From contig NZ_QPJW01000001.1 of NCBI RefSeq assembly GCF_003337355.1, positions 124,001 to 188,000 on the forward strand: a stretch of DNA of 64,000 nucleotides, given 5' to 3'. A model generated the notes under the pieces. The model saw nothing but the letters and a program-made list of their open reading frames with translations. It searched no databases and had not been told where the DNA came from. Positions 45,386 through 53,592 of the stretch are shown here, in pieces. Source of the stretch: Fontibacillus phaseoli. Its GTDB lineage: Bacteria > Bacillota > Bacilli > Paenibacillales > Paenibacillaceae. The translations under genes were made by a program, and so were the position numbers. How positions within the stretch are numbered: position 1 is the first letter of the stretch; the number at the start of each line of letters is the position of its first letter.

Positions 45386-46966
45386 ATGAAGATGAATACC
45401 ATAATCAAAAATCCGATATTGCGGGGATTTAATCCGGACCCGTGCATTTTACGGGTGGGGGAAATTTATTATATTGCCGTTTCGTCGTTCGAATGGCTGC
45501 CTGGGGTACGGGTGTATCAATCGGAGGATTTGGCCAACTGGGAGCACTGTACCGATATTTTGACGGATCAGGTCCACCTGCGGGGAAATCCGAAAAACTG
45601 CAGCATTTGGGCACCGCAGTTGAGCTATAATGAAGGTCTTTTTTATTTGATTTATACGGATGTAAAAAGCACCAAGCGGCCGTTCAAGGACGATCACAAT
45701 TTCCTGATTACGGCGAAGGATATTCGGGGTCCATGGTCGGAACCGGTTTATCTTAACAGCAGCGGGTTCGACCCGTCCCTGTTTCATGATGACGACGGCC
45801 GGAAATGGCTGCTTAATACGCTTTGGGATTATCGGATACCGGAAGGAAATAAATCAAGTGGAATCGTGATGCAGGAATATGATGACAAGCAGCAACGGCT
45901 GATCGGAGAACCGCTTAAGCTATTCGACGGAACCTGGCTGAAAAAAACGGAAGCGCCACATATTTATAAACAAAACGGCTTTTATTATTTGATCACGGCG
46001 GAAGGCGGCACGGGTTCTGGGCATGCTGTCACCGTGGCGCGTTCCCGTGAATTGACCGGACCGTATGAAGTGGATCCGCGCAATCCGATGCTGACATCGC
46101 GGGACCAACCGGAGTTGCCTCTGCAATGTGCAGGCCATGGAAGCCTGGTGCAGACGCCGGAAGGGGCATGGTACATGGCGCATTTGTGTACCCGTCCGGT
46201 GGAAGGAAAGTATGCCATACTTGGCCGGGAGACGGCTTTGCAGCAAGTCTATTGGGACGAGGAAGGCTGGCTGCGGCTTACGGCGGGCGGAAACACGCCA
46301 TCGGTAGAAGTTCCGGTGCCAGGCGGCGGAAGAGATCGGGAAGGATCTTCGAAACGGTACTATTTTGAAGATAATTTTAATGGTCCCCGCCTGCACGAAA
46401 CTTGGAATACGTTGCGCATTCTGGCGGACGACAGCTGGTGCTCGCTTACGGCCCGTCCCGGTTATTTGCGGCTTACGGCCGGGGAGTCGGTACAAAGCCT
46501 GTTTGACCATCACATTCTGGCGATCCGGCAGCGGGATATCCATTTTCGGGCCGAGACGGCTATGGAATACGAGCCGAATAACTATTTGCAAATGGCCGGA
46601 TTGCTCTTGTACCTGAATGAAGACAATTATTTGTATGCCTATGTGAGCCATGAGACAGAACGGGGAAAAGTGATCCGCATGCTGAAGTGCGAGGCCGATG
46701 TGTTCTCTCTGATTTCCGAAGTCATCGAGATTGACGGGAAATTACCGATTCAACTGGCTGTCGAAGTGCAGAATGCCTCCGCGCAATTCCATTGGCGCCA
46801 AATCAATGAAAGTAAGTGGTCGAAGCTGTTTGCGGAACAGCATATCGGATTTCTGTCCGGCGGCTTTACGGGGAATTTCGTAGGCATCGCGGCCCATGAT
46901 ATGGGGATGCTCCAAGGCAGCTATGCCGATTTTTCGCACTTTAAATACTTCGGATACGATGATTAA
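45386..46966 (+). CDS. GH43 glycosidase (beta-xylosidase/arabinofuranosidase type)
   Basis: A 526-residue family 43 enzyme: five-bladed propeller (about 1-315) plus a C-terminal beta-sandwich (about 330-526). Catalytic residues can be placed as Asp in GFNPDPCILRVG, pK-modulating Asp in GFDPSLFHDDDGRKW and acid Glu in KKTEAPHIYKQNGFYYL. The two-domain layout is that of intracellular beta-xylosidases, some of which also remove arabinose. ATG 45386 follows GGGGG; a frame from 45065 overlaps the esterase gene. No signal peptide. It would trim side chains of the same oligosaccharides handled by the GH105 and GH28 enzymes. Confidence 0.92.
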   Translation: MKMNTIIKNPILRGFNPDPCILRVGEIYYIAVSSFEWLPGVRVYQSEDLANWEHCTDILTDQVHLRGNPKNCSIWAPQLSYNEGLFYLIYTDVKSTKRPFKDDHNFLITAKDIRGPWSEPVYLNSSGFDPSLFHDDDGRKWLLNTLWDYRIPEGNKSSGIVMQEYDDKQQRLIGEPLKLFDGTWLKKTEAPHIYKQNGFYYLITAEGGTGSGHAVTVARSRELTGPYEVDPRNPMLTSRDQPELPLQCAGHGSLVQTPEGAWYMAHLCTRPVEGKYAILGRETALQQVYWDEEGWLRLTAGGNTPSVEVPVPGGGRDREGSSKRYYFEDNFNGPRLHETWNTLRILADDSWCSLTARPGYLRLTAGESVQSLFDHHILAIRQRDIHFRAETAMEYEPNNYLQMAGLLLYLNEDNYLYAYVSHETERGKVIRMLKCEADVFSLISEVIEIDGKLPIQLAVEVQNASAQFHWRQINESKWSKLFAEQHIGFLSGGFTGNFVGIAAHDMGMLQGSYADFSHFKYFGYDD

Positions 46967-47059
46967 GCGGTTAATTGGGATTTGGATTAATTATTAGTGT
47001 GGAAAGTTCTCGAATTGGATTTGTACACACCCATCTGCTGTAAAAGGAGCGAATTGAAC

Positions 47060-48037
47060 ATGAGGACTGGTATGTCTCCGGGTGAATTTGGCGGGCCGGA
47101 AGTCGTAACGTTCGGGGAATCGATGGGGCTTCTGATTTCAGCCGATATGAGAGGTCTGGAGTACGATTCCAAACTGGAAATGTCGTTTGGCGGTGCGGAG
47201 AGCAACGTCGCCATCGGGCTGGCAAGGCTGGGCTGCCGGTCCGGCTGGTTTGGACGGTTGGGGGAAGATCCGCTGGGCCGCCGAATCCACAAAACGATTC
47301 GGGGGGAAGGGGTCGATGTATCCCGAGTCAGCTTGGCCGGCGAGGCTCCGACCGGTTTGATGCTGAGGGAAAAGGCCTTTGGCAGAAGCTCAGTCTACTA
47401 CTACCGCCGTCATTCAGCCGCCAGCCAGATGCGGCCGGGCGACCTGGATGAAGATTATATCGCCTCCGCCAAAATTCTGCACGTAACCGGCATCACCGCC
47501 GCATTAAGCTCTTCCAGTAAAGAAACGCTGTTTAAAGCGGTGGCCCTGGCCAAAAAGCACAGAACGAAAGTCAGCTTTGATCCGAATCTCCGGCTGAAGC
47601 TGTGGAATCTGGCAGAAGCCAGGCCTGTTCTGCTGGCGCTCGCCGAACAGGCGGATTATTTCCTGCCGGGCCTGGATGAGCTGCGGCTTCTTTATAATAA
47701 GGAGCACCTCGAAGAGATGATCCCTGAGTTAAACAAGCTGGCTGCGGTAAAGATCATCAAAGGCGGCGACCAGGTGACCTACCTATTGGAGGACGGGGAG
47801 TTGTCGAGCGTACCTTATTATCCGGTGGAGCATGTCGTCGATTCCGTCGGAGCCGGCGACGGCTTCTGCGCGGGCTTTCTGGCGGGCCTGCTTCAGGGGG
47901 ATTCACACCCAGAGGCGATACGACTGGGGAACCTGATCGGTTCCATGGTTATCCAGGCCCCCGGAGACTGGGAAGGGCTACCGACCCGGGAAGAGGTCCG
48001 GAGCAAGTTGAGCGGAGTTATCCATATCGAGCGTTAG
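47060..48037 (+). CDS. kdgK: PfkB-family sugar kinase, probable second KDG kinase
   Basis: A 325-residue PfkB kinase with VTFGESMGLL, FGGAESNVAIGLARLG, VSFDPNLRLKLW and DSVGAGDGFCAGF (catalytic Asp). Similarity along the length to the protein at 4035-4988 and position at the end of a pectin operon support phosphorylation of 2-keto-3-deoxygluconate. ATG 47060 lies behind AAGGAG; TTG 47054 is an alternative. A general 2-dehydro-3-deoxygluconokinase or related ketose kinase activity cannot be separated by sequence. Confidence 0.87.
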   Translation: MRTGMSPGEFGGPEVVTFGESMGLLISADMRGLEYDSKLEMSFGGAESNVAIGLARLGCRSGWFGRLGEDPLGRRIHKTIRGEGVDVSRVSLAGEAPTGLMLREKAFGRSSVYYYRRHSAASQMRPGDLDEDYIASAKILHVTGITAALSSSSKETLFKAVALAKKHRTKVSFDPNLRLKLWNLAEARPVLLALAEQADYFLPGLDELRLLYNKEHLEEMIPELNKLAAVKIIKGGDQVTYLLEDGELSSVPYYPVEHVVDSVGAGDGFCAGFLAGLLQGDSHPEAIRLGNLIGSMVIQAPGDWEGLPTREEVRSKLSGVIHIER

Positions 48038-48064
48038 CGGATGCGAGTGCGAGTGTGCTAGAAC

Positions 48065-48260
48065 TGATTAACTGGATTTTCTACATCTAATTTTCAGCAA
48101 TTCATCCAATCTAAGAAAATAGATGGAAAACCTACAGTTATTCTTTTCTAATTTGATCAAAACAGGCTATAAAGCACAAAAGTCCAATATTTAGCGGTAG
48201 TTTTTACAGTTAGTTTGTGAAAAAAGGGGGGTTACCCCGAAATAGCTGTAGTTTTTCCAT
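48065..48260. repeat. Cluster of short inverted repeats between pectin genes and phage-tail cluster
   Basis: ATGGAAAACCTACAGTTATT (48123-48142) and AATAGCTGTAGTTTTTCCAT (48241-48260) are reverse complements at 18 of 20 positions. Related copies lie at about 48065-48092 (TTAACTGGATTTTCTACATC) and near 48193-48210 (GTAGTTTTTACAGTTAG). They look like several degenerate copies of one dispersed intergenic repeat. The 377-bp gap 48038-48414 otherwise holds only a G-run near 48225 and no gene; it is where the left border of the phage-like region must lie. Confidence 0.6.
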
Positions 48261-48414
48261 TAAAATTGTTTTAGGTAACAGAGAGAGGCGCGATTCGAGA
48301 TCTAAGTTACTTGGAAAGCAAGTTGAGCAATCAGATTGGCCCCCCCACCCCAAGCTGAGTATCCACGATCTTTTCGAATCCGCCACGGCTTCTCTCTTTT
48401 ACTTGCCGCTTTCT

Positions 48415-48771
48415 TTATTCAACCCACCCGTTTTCCATTAAGCGGTCGCCCCACTTATATTCCAACACTTCTTCCGCATCGCTGATTTGGATCACCAGCA
48501 GCGTAATGTCGGCTCCCGGATGTCGCCGGGCGAGATTCGGGAGGGAAATGCCGAGTTCCTCATCCCCATCGCGCTTCAAGACGAGATCTTCCAACAGCAC
48601 GGACACCCCGATTTGGTCGTCAAACTGCTCGGGCTCGAACCGCTCAAAAGGACCCGAGAGCGGCAAGTACAATATCTCACTCCAGTCCAACTCTCCATGC
48701 TCAGTTTGAATCACAAGCTGCAAGGGGCGTATTCCATCCAAAACGAAATCGCAGTATACCGCCAAACGCAC
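48415..48771 (-). CDS. Small protein of unknown function behind immA
   Basis: A 118-residue acidic protein with no motif I recognise; the predicted content is mostly beta strand (RLAVYCDFVLDGIRPLQLVIQ...). It starts at GTG 48771, one base after the ImmA/IrrE stop, so it is co-transcribed and probably coupled. It is the last gene of the leftward regulator operon xre-immA. It could be a partner of the protease, but that is only position-based. Confidence 0.6.
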   Translation of the reverse strand: MRLAVYCDFVLDGIRPLQLVIQTEHGELDWSEILYLPLSGPFERFEPEQFDDQIGVSVLLEDLVLKRDGDEELGISLPNLARRHPGADITLLVIQISDAEEVLEYKWGDRLMENGWVE

Positions 48772-48772
48772 C

Positions 48773-49375
48773 CTATAATCCTCGCTTTCCGCTGCCGCTT
48801 AACTGGCGTTCCAGTTGGGCCAGAACGCGTTTGGTTTCCCCGGACCAGACGGAGGGACGCTGATTTTGCCGATCCGCCTCTTTGGCGGCGGCCATCAGAC
48901 TGCCGTGGAGCACCCGCCGTTGGATTTGATCCAGCCTATGTTCCGCCAACTCATACGGAACGCGGAAGGTTTCGGCGAGAAAAGGAATCGCTTCACATCG
49001 CTGATCCGGAACGGGGAGCTTCGCAAACATATAAAAAGGAATAGCTGCATACAGCACGAACTGCTCGGCCTCGGATTCCTGGGCATTTTTGAATAGAACG
49101 GGCATTCTTCTCTGGTCCCCGGCATGTCTTAGAACATGGCATAATTCATGGAAAAAGATCACCCTCGCTGTCACATCGTCCGCATGCTTGTTAAGGAAAA
49201 TCACCTGCTCTTCATTGTCGGAGAATGAAGGGCATTCTTCGTAAACCAATTCAACCCCAAAAGCGCGGGCTATATGTTCAATGTCATGCTCAGCGTTGCT
49301 CACGATTCCGTGTTTTAAGTATTTCCCGCTGATCCACTGCTCCAACTCGGTCTCCCGGTAGTAGGAGAATAACAT
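48773..49375 (-). CDS. ImmA/IrrE-type metallopeptidase
   Basis: A 200-residue protein with the zinc-protease motif HELCH (in ARVIFFHELCHVLRHAG, about residues 75-90) and a downstream Glu-containing helix (ESEAEQFVLYA). In Bacillus ICEBs1 and PBSX-like elements such proteins cleave the Xre-type repressor after DNA damage or signalling. ATG 49375 after GGGGTGAT is the start; the longer frame lacks a ribosome binding site. It lies downstream of the repressor gene on the same strand and so probably targets that repressor. Confidence 0.9.
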   Translation of the reverse strand: MLFSYYRETELEQWISGKYLKHGIVSNAEHDIEHIARAFGVELVYEECPSFSDNEEQVIFLNKHADDVTARVIFFHELCHVLRHAGDQRRMPVLFKNAQESEAEQFVLYAAIPFYMFAKLPVPDQRCEAIPFLAETFRVPYELAEHRLDQIQRRVLHGSLMAAAKEADRQNQRPSVWSGETKRVLAQLERQLSGSGKRGL

Positions 49376-49414
49376 AAAATCACCCCAAAAAGAGAATGTA
49401 TGTTCGGTATGTAT

Positions 49415-49442
49415 CGGAAAAGAAGGGCCCTTTGAAAGGGCC
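49415..49442 (-). terminator. Hairpin between repressor and protease genes
   Basis: On the leftward strand GGCCC-TTTCAAA-GGGCC (49442-49426) is followed by CTTCTTTTCC. It could partly terminate transcription after xre and so lower the level of the protease mRNA. Confidence 0.45.
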
Positions 49443-49521
49443 AGTATACTCATCTACGAATCTGCTTAATTGTTATTGCTTAGCCTTAAATATATTATTC
49501 GACGTTGCTGTCCGAAATCCT

Positions 49522-49878
49522 TTAATTTTTTTCTTTATCGCCGGTAAGCAATTTCTTTTTCTGTTCGCGGTACGCTTTCAAGGCTGCTTCCATCATAGCA
49601 ATCTCGTCTGCCGTGTAAGCCTCGGGTCCGCCGTAAAAAGACATGCTCATCCCCTTCTCATAGGAAGGAGATGTGTCCTCGGTCCGTCCGAGTAAGTAGT
49701 CTCCGTTCGTGTCCAGGGCATCGACGATGCTGCGGAGCGACTCCGGATCCGGCTTGCGGTCACTCGTCTCATACCGGGACAACTGAACTATGGTCAGCCC
49801 CGCTTTAGCCGCGAGGTCTTTTTGCGTCATCTGCAGTTTTTCCCTAAGGAATTTGATTCGATCCCCAAGACTTTGCAT
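49522..49878 (-). CDS. Xre-family repressor of the phage-tail cluster
   Basis: A 118-residue cytoplasmic repressor with an N-terminal Cro/C1 helix-turn-helix (residues 5-60: LGDRIKFLREKLQMTQKDLA then TIVQLSRYETSDRKPDPESL) and a C-terminal segment rich in charged helix. ATG 49878 with AGAGGGG upstream is chosen over an upstream ATG that overlaps the promoter. It is divergent from the ArpU-type activator gene. Four TTACC/GGTAA palindromes stand in the region between. Loss of this repressor, by cleavage through the linked ImmA-type protease, should open the tail genes. Confidence 0.9.
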   Translation of the reverse strand: MQSLGDRIKFLREKLQMTQKDLAAKAGLTIVQLSRYETSDRKPDPESLRSIVDALDTNGDYLLGRTEDTSPSYEKGMSMSFYGGPEAYTADEIAMMEAALKAYREQKKKLLTGDKEKN

Positions 49879-49905
49879 AGAAACCCCTCTTTTTCCGTTT
49901 AGGAT

Positions 49906-50131
49906 AGTATAACACGATATTACCAAAATGGTAAACTAATAGTTGTAAAAACTTGAACTGGAAATCAATTGACATTACCATTTCGGTAATTTATAATGGG
50001 ATTATAGTTACCGAATCGGTAAAAAAGACAGAAACAATCGGGTTTTTTATTCAGTAATCTAATTTAAAAGGAAAACATGTAAGTAGTATCATGAATTTGA
50101 GGAGTATCTTATTGGTTACCAAAATGGTAAC
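49906..50131. promoter_or_regulatory. Repressor switch region: two promoters and four 15-bp operators
   Basis: Operators of form TTACC-NNNNN-GGTAA: 49920-49934 (AAAAT centre), 49975-49989 (ATTTC), 50008-50022 (GAATC), 50117-50131 (AAAAT). A rightward promoter has perfect TTGACA (49969-49974) and TATAAT (49992-49997) with a 17-bp spacer, and the second operator fills that spacer. A leftward promoter has TATACT (49911-49906 on the minus strand) and a weak -35 inside the first operator. The 290-bp gap therefore is a lambda-like switch controlled by the Xre protein. Confidence 0.9.
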
Positions 50132-50168
50132 TTCATAAACAGAAATCATCATCCTGGGAGGGATCGCC

Positions 50169-50696
50169 GTGGGAAGAAAACGCAGCAACATTTTCTTAAC
50201 CGTATTTGAAACGATGCCAATTGATTACGCAGCTACGCGGGCGGCCGTAGAGAAACGGTTGGAAGAGGTCCGGCAGTATCGGCAAGTCGGGTTTATTCGC
50301 CAGGAAGCGGGAATTACCGTTAATTACGAGCCCAGATATCATGGTACGACAAACGCGATCGGCAAGCCTGCGGAACAAACAGCGATCCGGAATGTGGACC
50401 GGGAAGCGGAGCTCATCCGCAAATCCGAACTGTTGGACAAGGCGATGAACGGGCTGACAAAAACGCAGCGTGAAGTGATCGAGCGCAGTTACTTGGACGA
50501 CGAAGGAGAGTATGATTTTATCAGCTGCGGCGAAATGGGCGTTAGCGACCGGACCTACCGGCGCATCAAGGCTGATGCCATTCGGATACTGGCCGTAGCC
50601 ATGATGCTGGAAGTTTACGAAGAGAACGACGGTCGGGAGGTTAGGGGGAGTCAGTGTCAAGGAAAGAGGGAAGTAGTGGTGGTCAATCATTTGTAG
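50169..50696 (+). CDS. ArpU-family late transcriptional activator (Xpf-like)
   Basis: A 175-residue protein with a sigma-region-4-like helix-turn-helix (about residues 95-145: LTKTQREVIERSYLDD, then CGEMGVSDRTYRRIKADAIR). ArpU/Xpf proteins switch on late genes of PBSX-type prophages and related phages. The GTG start follows GGGAGGG by 7 nt. It is transcribed from the repressed promoter at 49969 and is followed by a terminator, so it forms an early transcript alone. Its expected target is the tail operon that begins at 50948. Confidence 0.88.
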   Translation: MGRKRSNIFLTVFETMPIDYAATRAAVEKRLEEVRQYRQVGFIRQEAGITVNYEPRYHGTTNAIGKPAEQTAIRNVDREAELIRKSELLDKAMNGLTKTQREVIERSYLDDEGEYDFISCGEMGVSDRTYRRIKADAIRILAVAMMLEVYEENDGREVRGSQCQGKREVVVVNHL

Positions 50697-50718
50697 TCGG
50701 CTAATCGCCGGCTTTTTT
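50695..50718 (+). terminator. Terminator after the ArpU-type gene
   Basis: AGTCGGC and GCCGGCT pair around TAATC (with one G-T pair), followed by seven T. It separates the activator transcript from the tail operon. Confidence 0.7.
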
Positions 50719-50902
50719 TATTGGTGGAATACAAGCTTGAGTGAGGCGCTCCGTAAACCATCATCCATTCGATGACAAAAATACGAACATCAGTTCCTGT
50801 TTTTGTCCGGTATTTGCCCGATGCTTGTCCATTTGTTCGACTTCCAACGTGATAAATTTGTATTGTGGAAATGAAGTGAGACCACAACAATATACGCGAA
50901 AG

Positions 50903-50930
50903 CCGCTGAATATTCAGCGGTTTTTCTTTT
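50903..50930 (+). terminator. Terminator-like palindrome just before the tail operon
   Basis: CCGCTGAATATTCAGCGG (50903-50920) is a perfect 18-bp palindrome followed by TTTTTCTTTTT. It stands only about 18 bp before the first tail-operon start and overlaps the approach to its ribosome binding site (GGGAGGG at 50932-50938). If the late promoter lies upstream (50720-50890), transcription must read through it, so it could be an attenuator. No sigma-A -10/-35 pair of good quality is visible in that stretch, as expected for an activator-dependent late promoter. Confidence 0.65.
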
Positions 50931-50947
50931 TGGGAGGGAAGCTGAAT

Positions 50948-51130
50948 TTGAGCACGCGAAAAAACAACAAAAATCCGCCGGCCGGAATCCTTGATGACGA
51001 AGGGGATTGGAGTCAGCCCAAATGCTGTATCGGCTGCATCTGGGGACGTTTCGAAGGAAGCAGGCAGTTTTGCAGCTTGCCTAGGTGCGTGTTGGAGGGG
51101 CATGGGCCCGGGAAGGTAATGGTGCCATGA
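50948..51130 (+). CDS. Small Cys-rich protein, first gene of the tail operon
   Basis: A 60-residue protein starting with TTG 50948, 9-10 nt after GGGAGGG. It has five Cys within about 25 residues (KCCIGC, QFCSL, RCV), suggesting a metal-binding knuckle. The last bases overlap the next ATG (ATGA at 51127-51130), which supports real translation. I do not recognise the family. Being first in the late operon it could be a regulator, a chaperone or a small tail factor. Confidence 0.6.
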   Translation: MSTRKNNKNPPAGILDDEGDWSQPKCCIGCIWGRFEGSRQFCSLPRCVLEGHGPGKVMVP

Positions 51131-51576
51131 ACGAGGTTACCGTAAACCGCATTCGTGAAGGAGTTATGACTCTGCTGACTGCACGGTTTCCCGACATCGG
51201 AGTATATGGAGGAGAGCAAACGCAGGACGGACAGACTCCGCAAAGTCCCTGTTTTTTGCTCAAGCTGCTGACGGCATCGCAGGAACAGGAACTCGGAAGG
51301 CGATATAACCGAACGCTGTCTTTTCTTATTCAATATATTCCCGAAGCCGCCCAACGGGGGGCATCCCTGCATGAAACCGCAGAGTCGCTGTTTGAATTGT
51401 TCCGGGAAGCCGTAATCGACGAGACCAGATATTTTGGGAGCAAGATGAAATATGAAATCGTTGAAAAGAGTCTGCATTTTTTCTTCAGCTTTCATTTTTT
51501 GGTCTGGCAACCGGCTCCGGAAGGTCCCAAAATGCAATCTTTGGAAGAGGAGGGCCATATCAAGCATGGCAATTAA
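51127..51576 (+). CDS. Phage tail terminator protein (XkdI-like)
   Basis: A 149-residue protein resembling the DUF6838/tail-terminator family of Gram-positive contractile phages: an N-terminal helix (MNEVTVNRIREGVMTLLTARFP), a strand with a QSPCFLLKLL segment, and further strands ending in FFFSFHFLVW. Such proteins cap the tube end and stop tail growth. In PBSX and related phages it follows head-completion genes; here it follows only the small Cys-rich gene. It overlaps the next gene by 11 bp. Confidence 0.8.
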   Translation: MNEVTVNRIREGVMTLLTARFPDIGVYGGEQTQDGQTPQSPCFLLKLLTASQEQELGRRYNRTLSFLIQYIPEAAQRGASLHETAESLFELFREAVIDETRYFGSKMKYEIVEKSLHFFFSFHFLVWQPAPEGPKMQSLEEEGHIKHGN

Positions 51577-51763
51577 AAAAATGTTCAAGCCACGGGAGAG
51601 TCGGAATGATCCGAGGTTTTCGAAGGCCCAATTTTTAACGTCCAGTCGTTTCTCCGAAAGGGAAAAGGACGTATTGTCGATTCTACTGGATGAAGGACAG
51701 ACGTATACCCCGGAGGAAGCGGAACAACAAATTCAACAATTCATGACAAGGAGAGTGAAGTAA
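51566..51763 (+). CDS. Small XkdJ-like protein
   Basis: A 65-residue basic-to-acidic helical protein (MAIKKMFKPRESRND at the start, EEAEQQIQQFMTRRVK at the end), in the position of xkdJ between tail terminator and sheath genes. Function is unknown in the PBSX group. It starts inside the tail terminator gene behind GGAGGG and ends 2 bp before the sheath ATG, so translation is coupled on both sides. Assignment rests mainly on size and gene order. Confidence 0.65.
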   Translation: MAIKKMFKPRESRNDPRFSKAQFLTSSRFSEREKDVLSILLDEGQTYTPEEAEQQIQQFMTRRVK

Positions 51764-51765
51764 TT

Positions 51766-53094
51766 ATGGCAGGTGGTACTTTTACTGTACAAAACAAGGT
51801 AAGACCCGGCGTTTATATTAATTTCAAATCGGAGGCGAAGCCTCTCGGGAATCTTGGGGAACGGGGGATTGCGGCTTTTCCGGCTCCGCTGCCTTGGGGA
51901 AAGAACGGCATCACGGTGCTTGAATCGGGAACTTACATGGAACAGGCTCTGTCCCAAATCGGCTTCCGGCCTACCGATAGCCGCATTCGTCATATCACGG
52001 CGGCGATGGCTCACGCGAGCAAGCTGCTGATTTACCGGATCGGAGCCGCCGGAGGCAAAAAAGCGGCCGGAACGGTTGGCAATCTAACGGCAACCGCGAA
52101 ATATGCCGGTACCCGGGGCAACGATTTGCAGGTTGTAGTACAACCGAACATGGATCAGCCGGGAGCTTTTGATGTACAAACGTTGCTGGACGGCGAAGAG
52201 GTAGATCTTCAGACTGTAACCCAGGCGGAAGAATTAGCTGCAAACGGCTTTATCGATTTCAAAGGAACGGGTACGATTGCCGAAACGGCGGGACTGCTGC
52301 TGGAAGGCGGAACGGACGGGACCGGTACGGCTGGAGAATATGCCGATGCATTCGTCGCTTTTGAAGCGGAGGAGTTTAACGTGCTGGGCGTGCCCGTCAC
52401 GGATTCGGCCATCAAGCAGCTTGCCGTGGCCTTTACGAAGCGGCTTCGCGAAGAAGAAGGGAACAAAATTCAAACCGTGCTTCACGATTACCCGGGAGCC
52501 GATTACGAGGGCGTAATCAGTTTGAAGAACAGCGTAATTACCTCGGACGGCATGACCGTCGATCCGGTGCATTTGCTTTGGGAGATTGCGGCGATGGAAG
52601 CTGCGGCTGATGTGAACGAATCCCTGACCTATGCGGCCATTCCGAATGCCGTTGACGTCTCTCCTAAATATACGCATTCCGAAATCGTCCGGGCCTTGAG
52701 CAACGGGGAAATGGTGCTTAGCGCATCGAACGGTCAGGCGGTGATCGAACAGGACGTTAACACGTTGAAGTCTTTTACGCCGCAAAAGGACAAGAAGTTC
52801 AGCAAAAACCGGGTGGTTCGCGTGCTGGATGCGACGGCAAACGATATCCGCAAGATTTTCAGCAAAAGTTATATCGGCAAAATCGATAACAACGCGGACG
52901 GACGGAACCTGTTGAAGGGCGAGGTTATCGCGTATCTGGAACGCCTACAGGGGCTCGGCGCGATCCAAAACTTCGATTCTCAAACCGACCTTCAGGTTCT
53001 TCCTGGGGATGATGTGGATGCAGTCATGATTTCGCTTGCGGTTCAGCCGGTAGACAGTCCGGAAAAAATCTACATGAACGTAACGGTAAAATAA
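51766..53094 (+). CDS. xkdK: Contractile tail sheath protein (XkdK-like)
   Basis: A 442-residue phage tail sheath. The opening with KVRPGVYINFKSEAKP is the conserved N-terminal arm that links neighbouring subunits. A variable middle domain (about 90-200) and the C-terminal handshake domain (about 300-442, with VVRVLDATANDIRKIF and the closing VSLA-type strand MISLAVQPVDSPEKIYMNV) are present. Length fits PBSX XkdK (about 460). It shows that the particle is a contractile, myovirus-type tail. Followed after 12 bp by the tube gene. Confidence 0.95.
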   Translation: MAGGTFTVQNKVRPGVYINFKSEAKPLGNLGERGIAAFPAPLPWGKNGITVLESGTYMEQALSQIGFRPTDSRIRHITAAMAHASKLLIYRIGAAGGKKAAGTVGNLTATAKYAGTRGNDLQVVVQPNMDQPGAFDVQTLLDGEEVDLQTVTQAEELAANGFIDFKGTGTIAETAGLLLEGGTDGTGTAGEYADAFVAFEAEEFNVLGVPVTDSAIKQLAVAFTKRLREEEGNKIQTVLHDYPGADYEGVISLKNSVITSDGMTVDPVHLLWEIAAMEAAADVNESLTYAAIPNAVDVSPKYTHSEIVRALSNGEMVLSASNGQAVIEQDVNTLKSFTPQKDKKFSKNRVVRVLDATANDIRKIFSKSYIGKIDNNADGRNLLKGEVIAYLERLQGLGAIQNFDSQTDLQVLPGDDVDAVMISLAVQPVDSPEKIYMNVTVK

Positions 53095-53106
53095 GGAGGG
53101 AAATCC

Positions 53107-53574
53107 ATGGGATATTTTAATAAGCAAGACGCCATCAGCGGCAAACAGGGCAAAGCGTACGTCATTATTGACGGCCGCAACGAGGAATTGTTTTACGCCA
53201 AAACGGTCGAAGCCACGATCGAGAAAAACAAGGTTGATGTTCCCGTGCTGGGGAAAACGAACACGCCGCAGCGTTCCGCCGGTTGGAAAGGTAGCGGCAC
53301 TTTGACGATTTATTACGTTTCTTCGGCGTTCCGGCAATTGATGCGCAAATACATCCAGACCGGCACCGATTTCTGGTTCGATCTGCAAATCGTGAACGAG
53401 CAGCCCGGCAGTACGGCCGGGAAACAAACCGTCATTCTTAAGAACTGCAATCTCGACAGCGTCATCGCGGCGAAATTTGATGCTACCAGCGACGACATGC
53501 TGGATGAGGAAATGCCGTTTACGTTTGAAGATTATGACATTCTGGAGCCATTCAGCTCGATTCAGGGCGTATAA
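53107..53574 (+). CDS. xkdM: Tail tube protein (XkdM-like)
   Basis: A 155-residue tail tube subunit of the XkdM family: the GYFNKQDAISGKQGKAYVII opening, the central RSAGWKGSGTLTIYYVSSAF and the closing DDMLDEEMPFTFEDYDILEPF segments are all as expected. It forms the inner tube through which the sheath acts. AAGGAGGG stands before the ATG. Confidence 0.93.
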   Translation: MGYFNKQDAISGKQGKAYVIIDGRNEELFYAKTVEATIEKNKVDVPVLGKTNTPQRSAGWKGSGTLTIYYVSSAFRQLMRKYIQTGTDFWFDLQIVNEQPGSTAGKQTVILKNCNLDSVIAAKFDATSDDMLDEEMPFTFEDYDILEPFSSIQGV

Positions 53575-53592
53575 AAGGAGAGAAGAATCATT

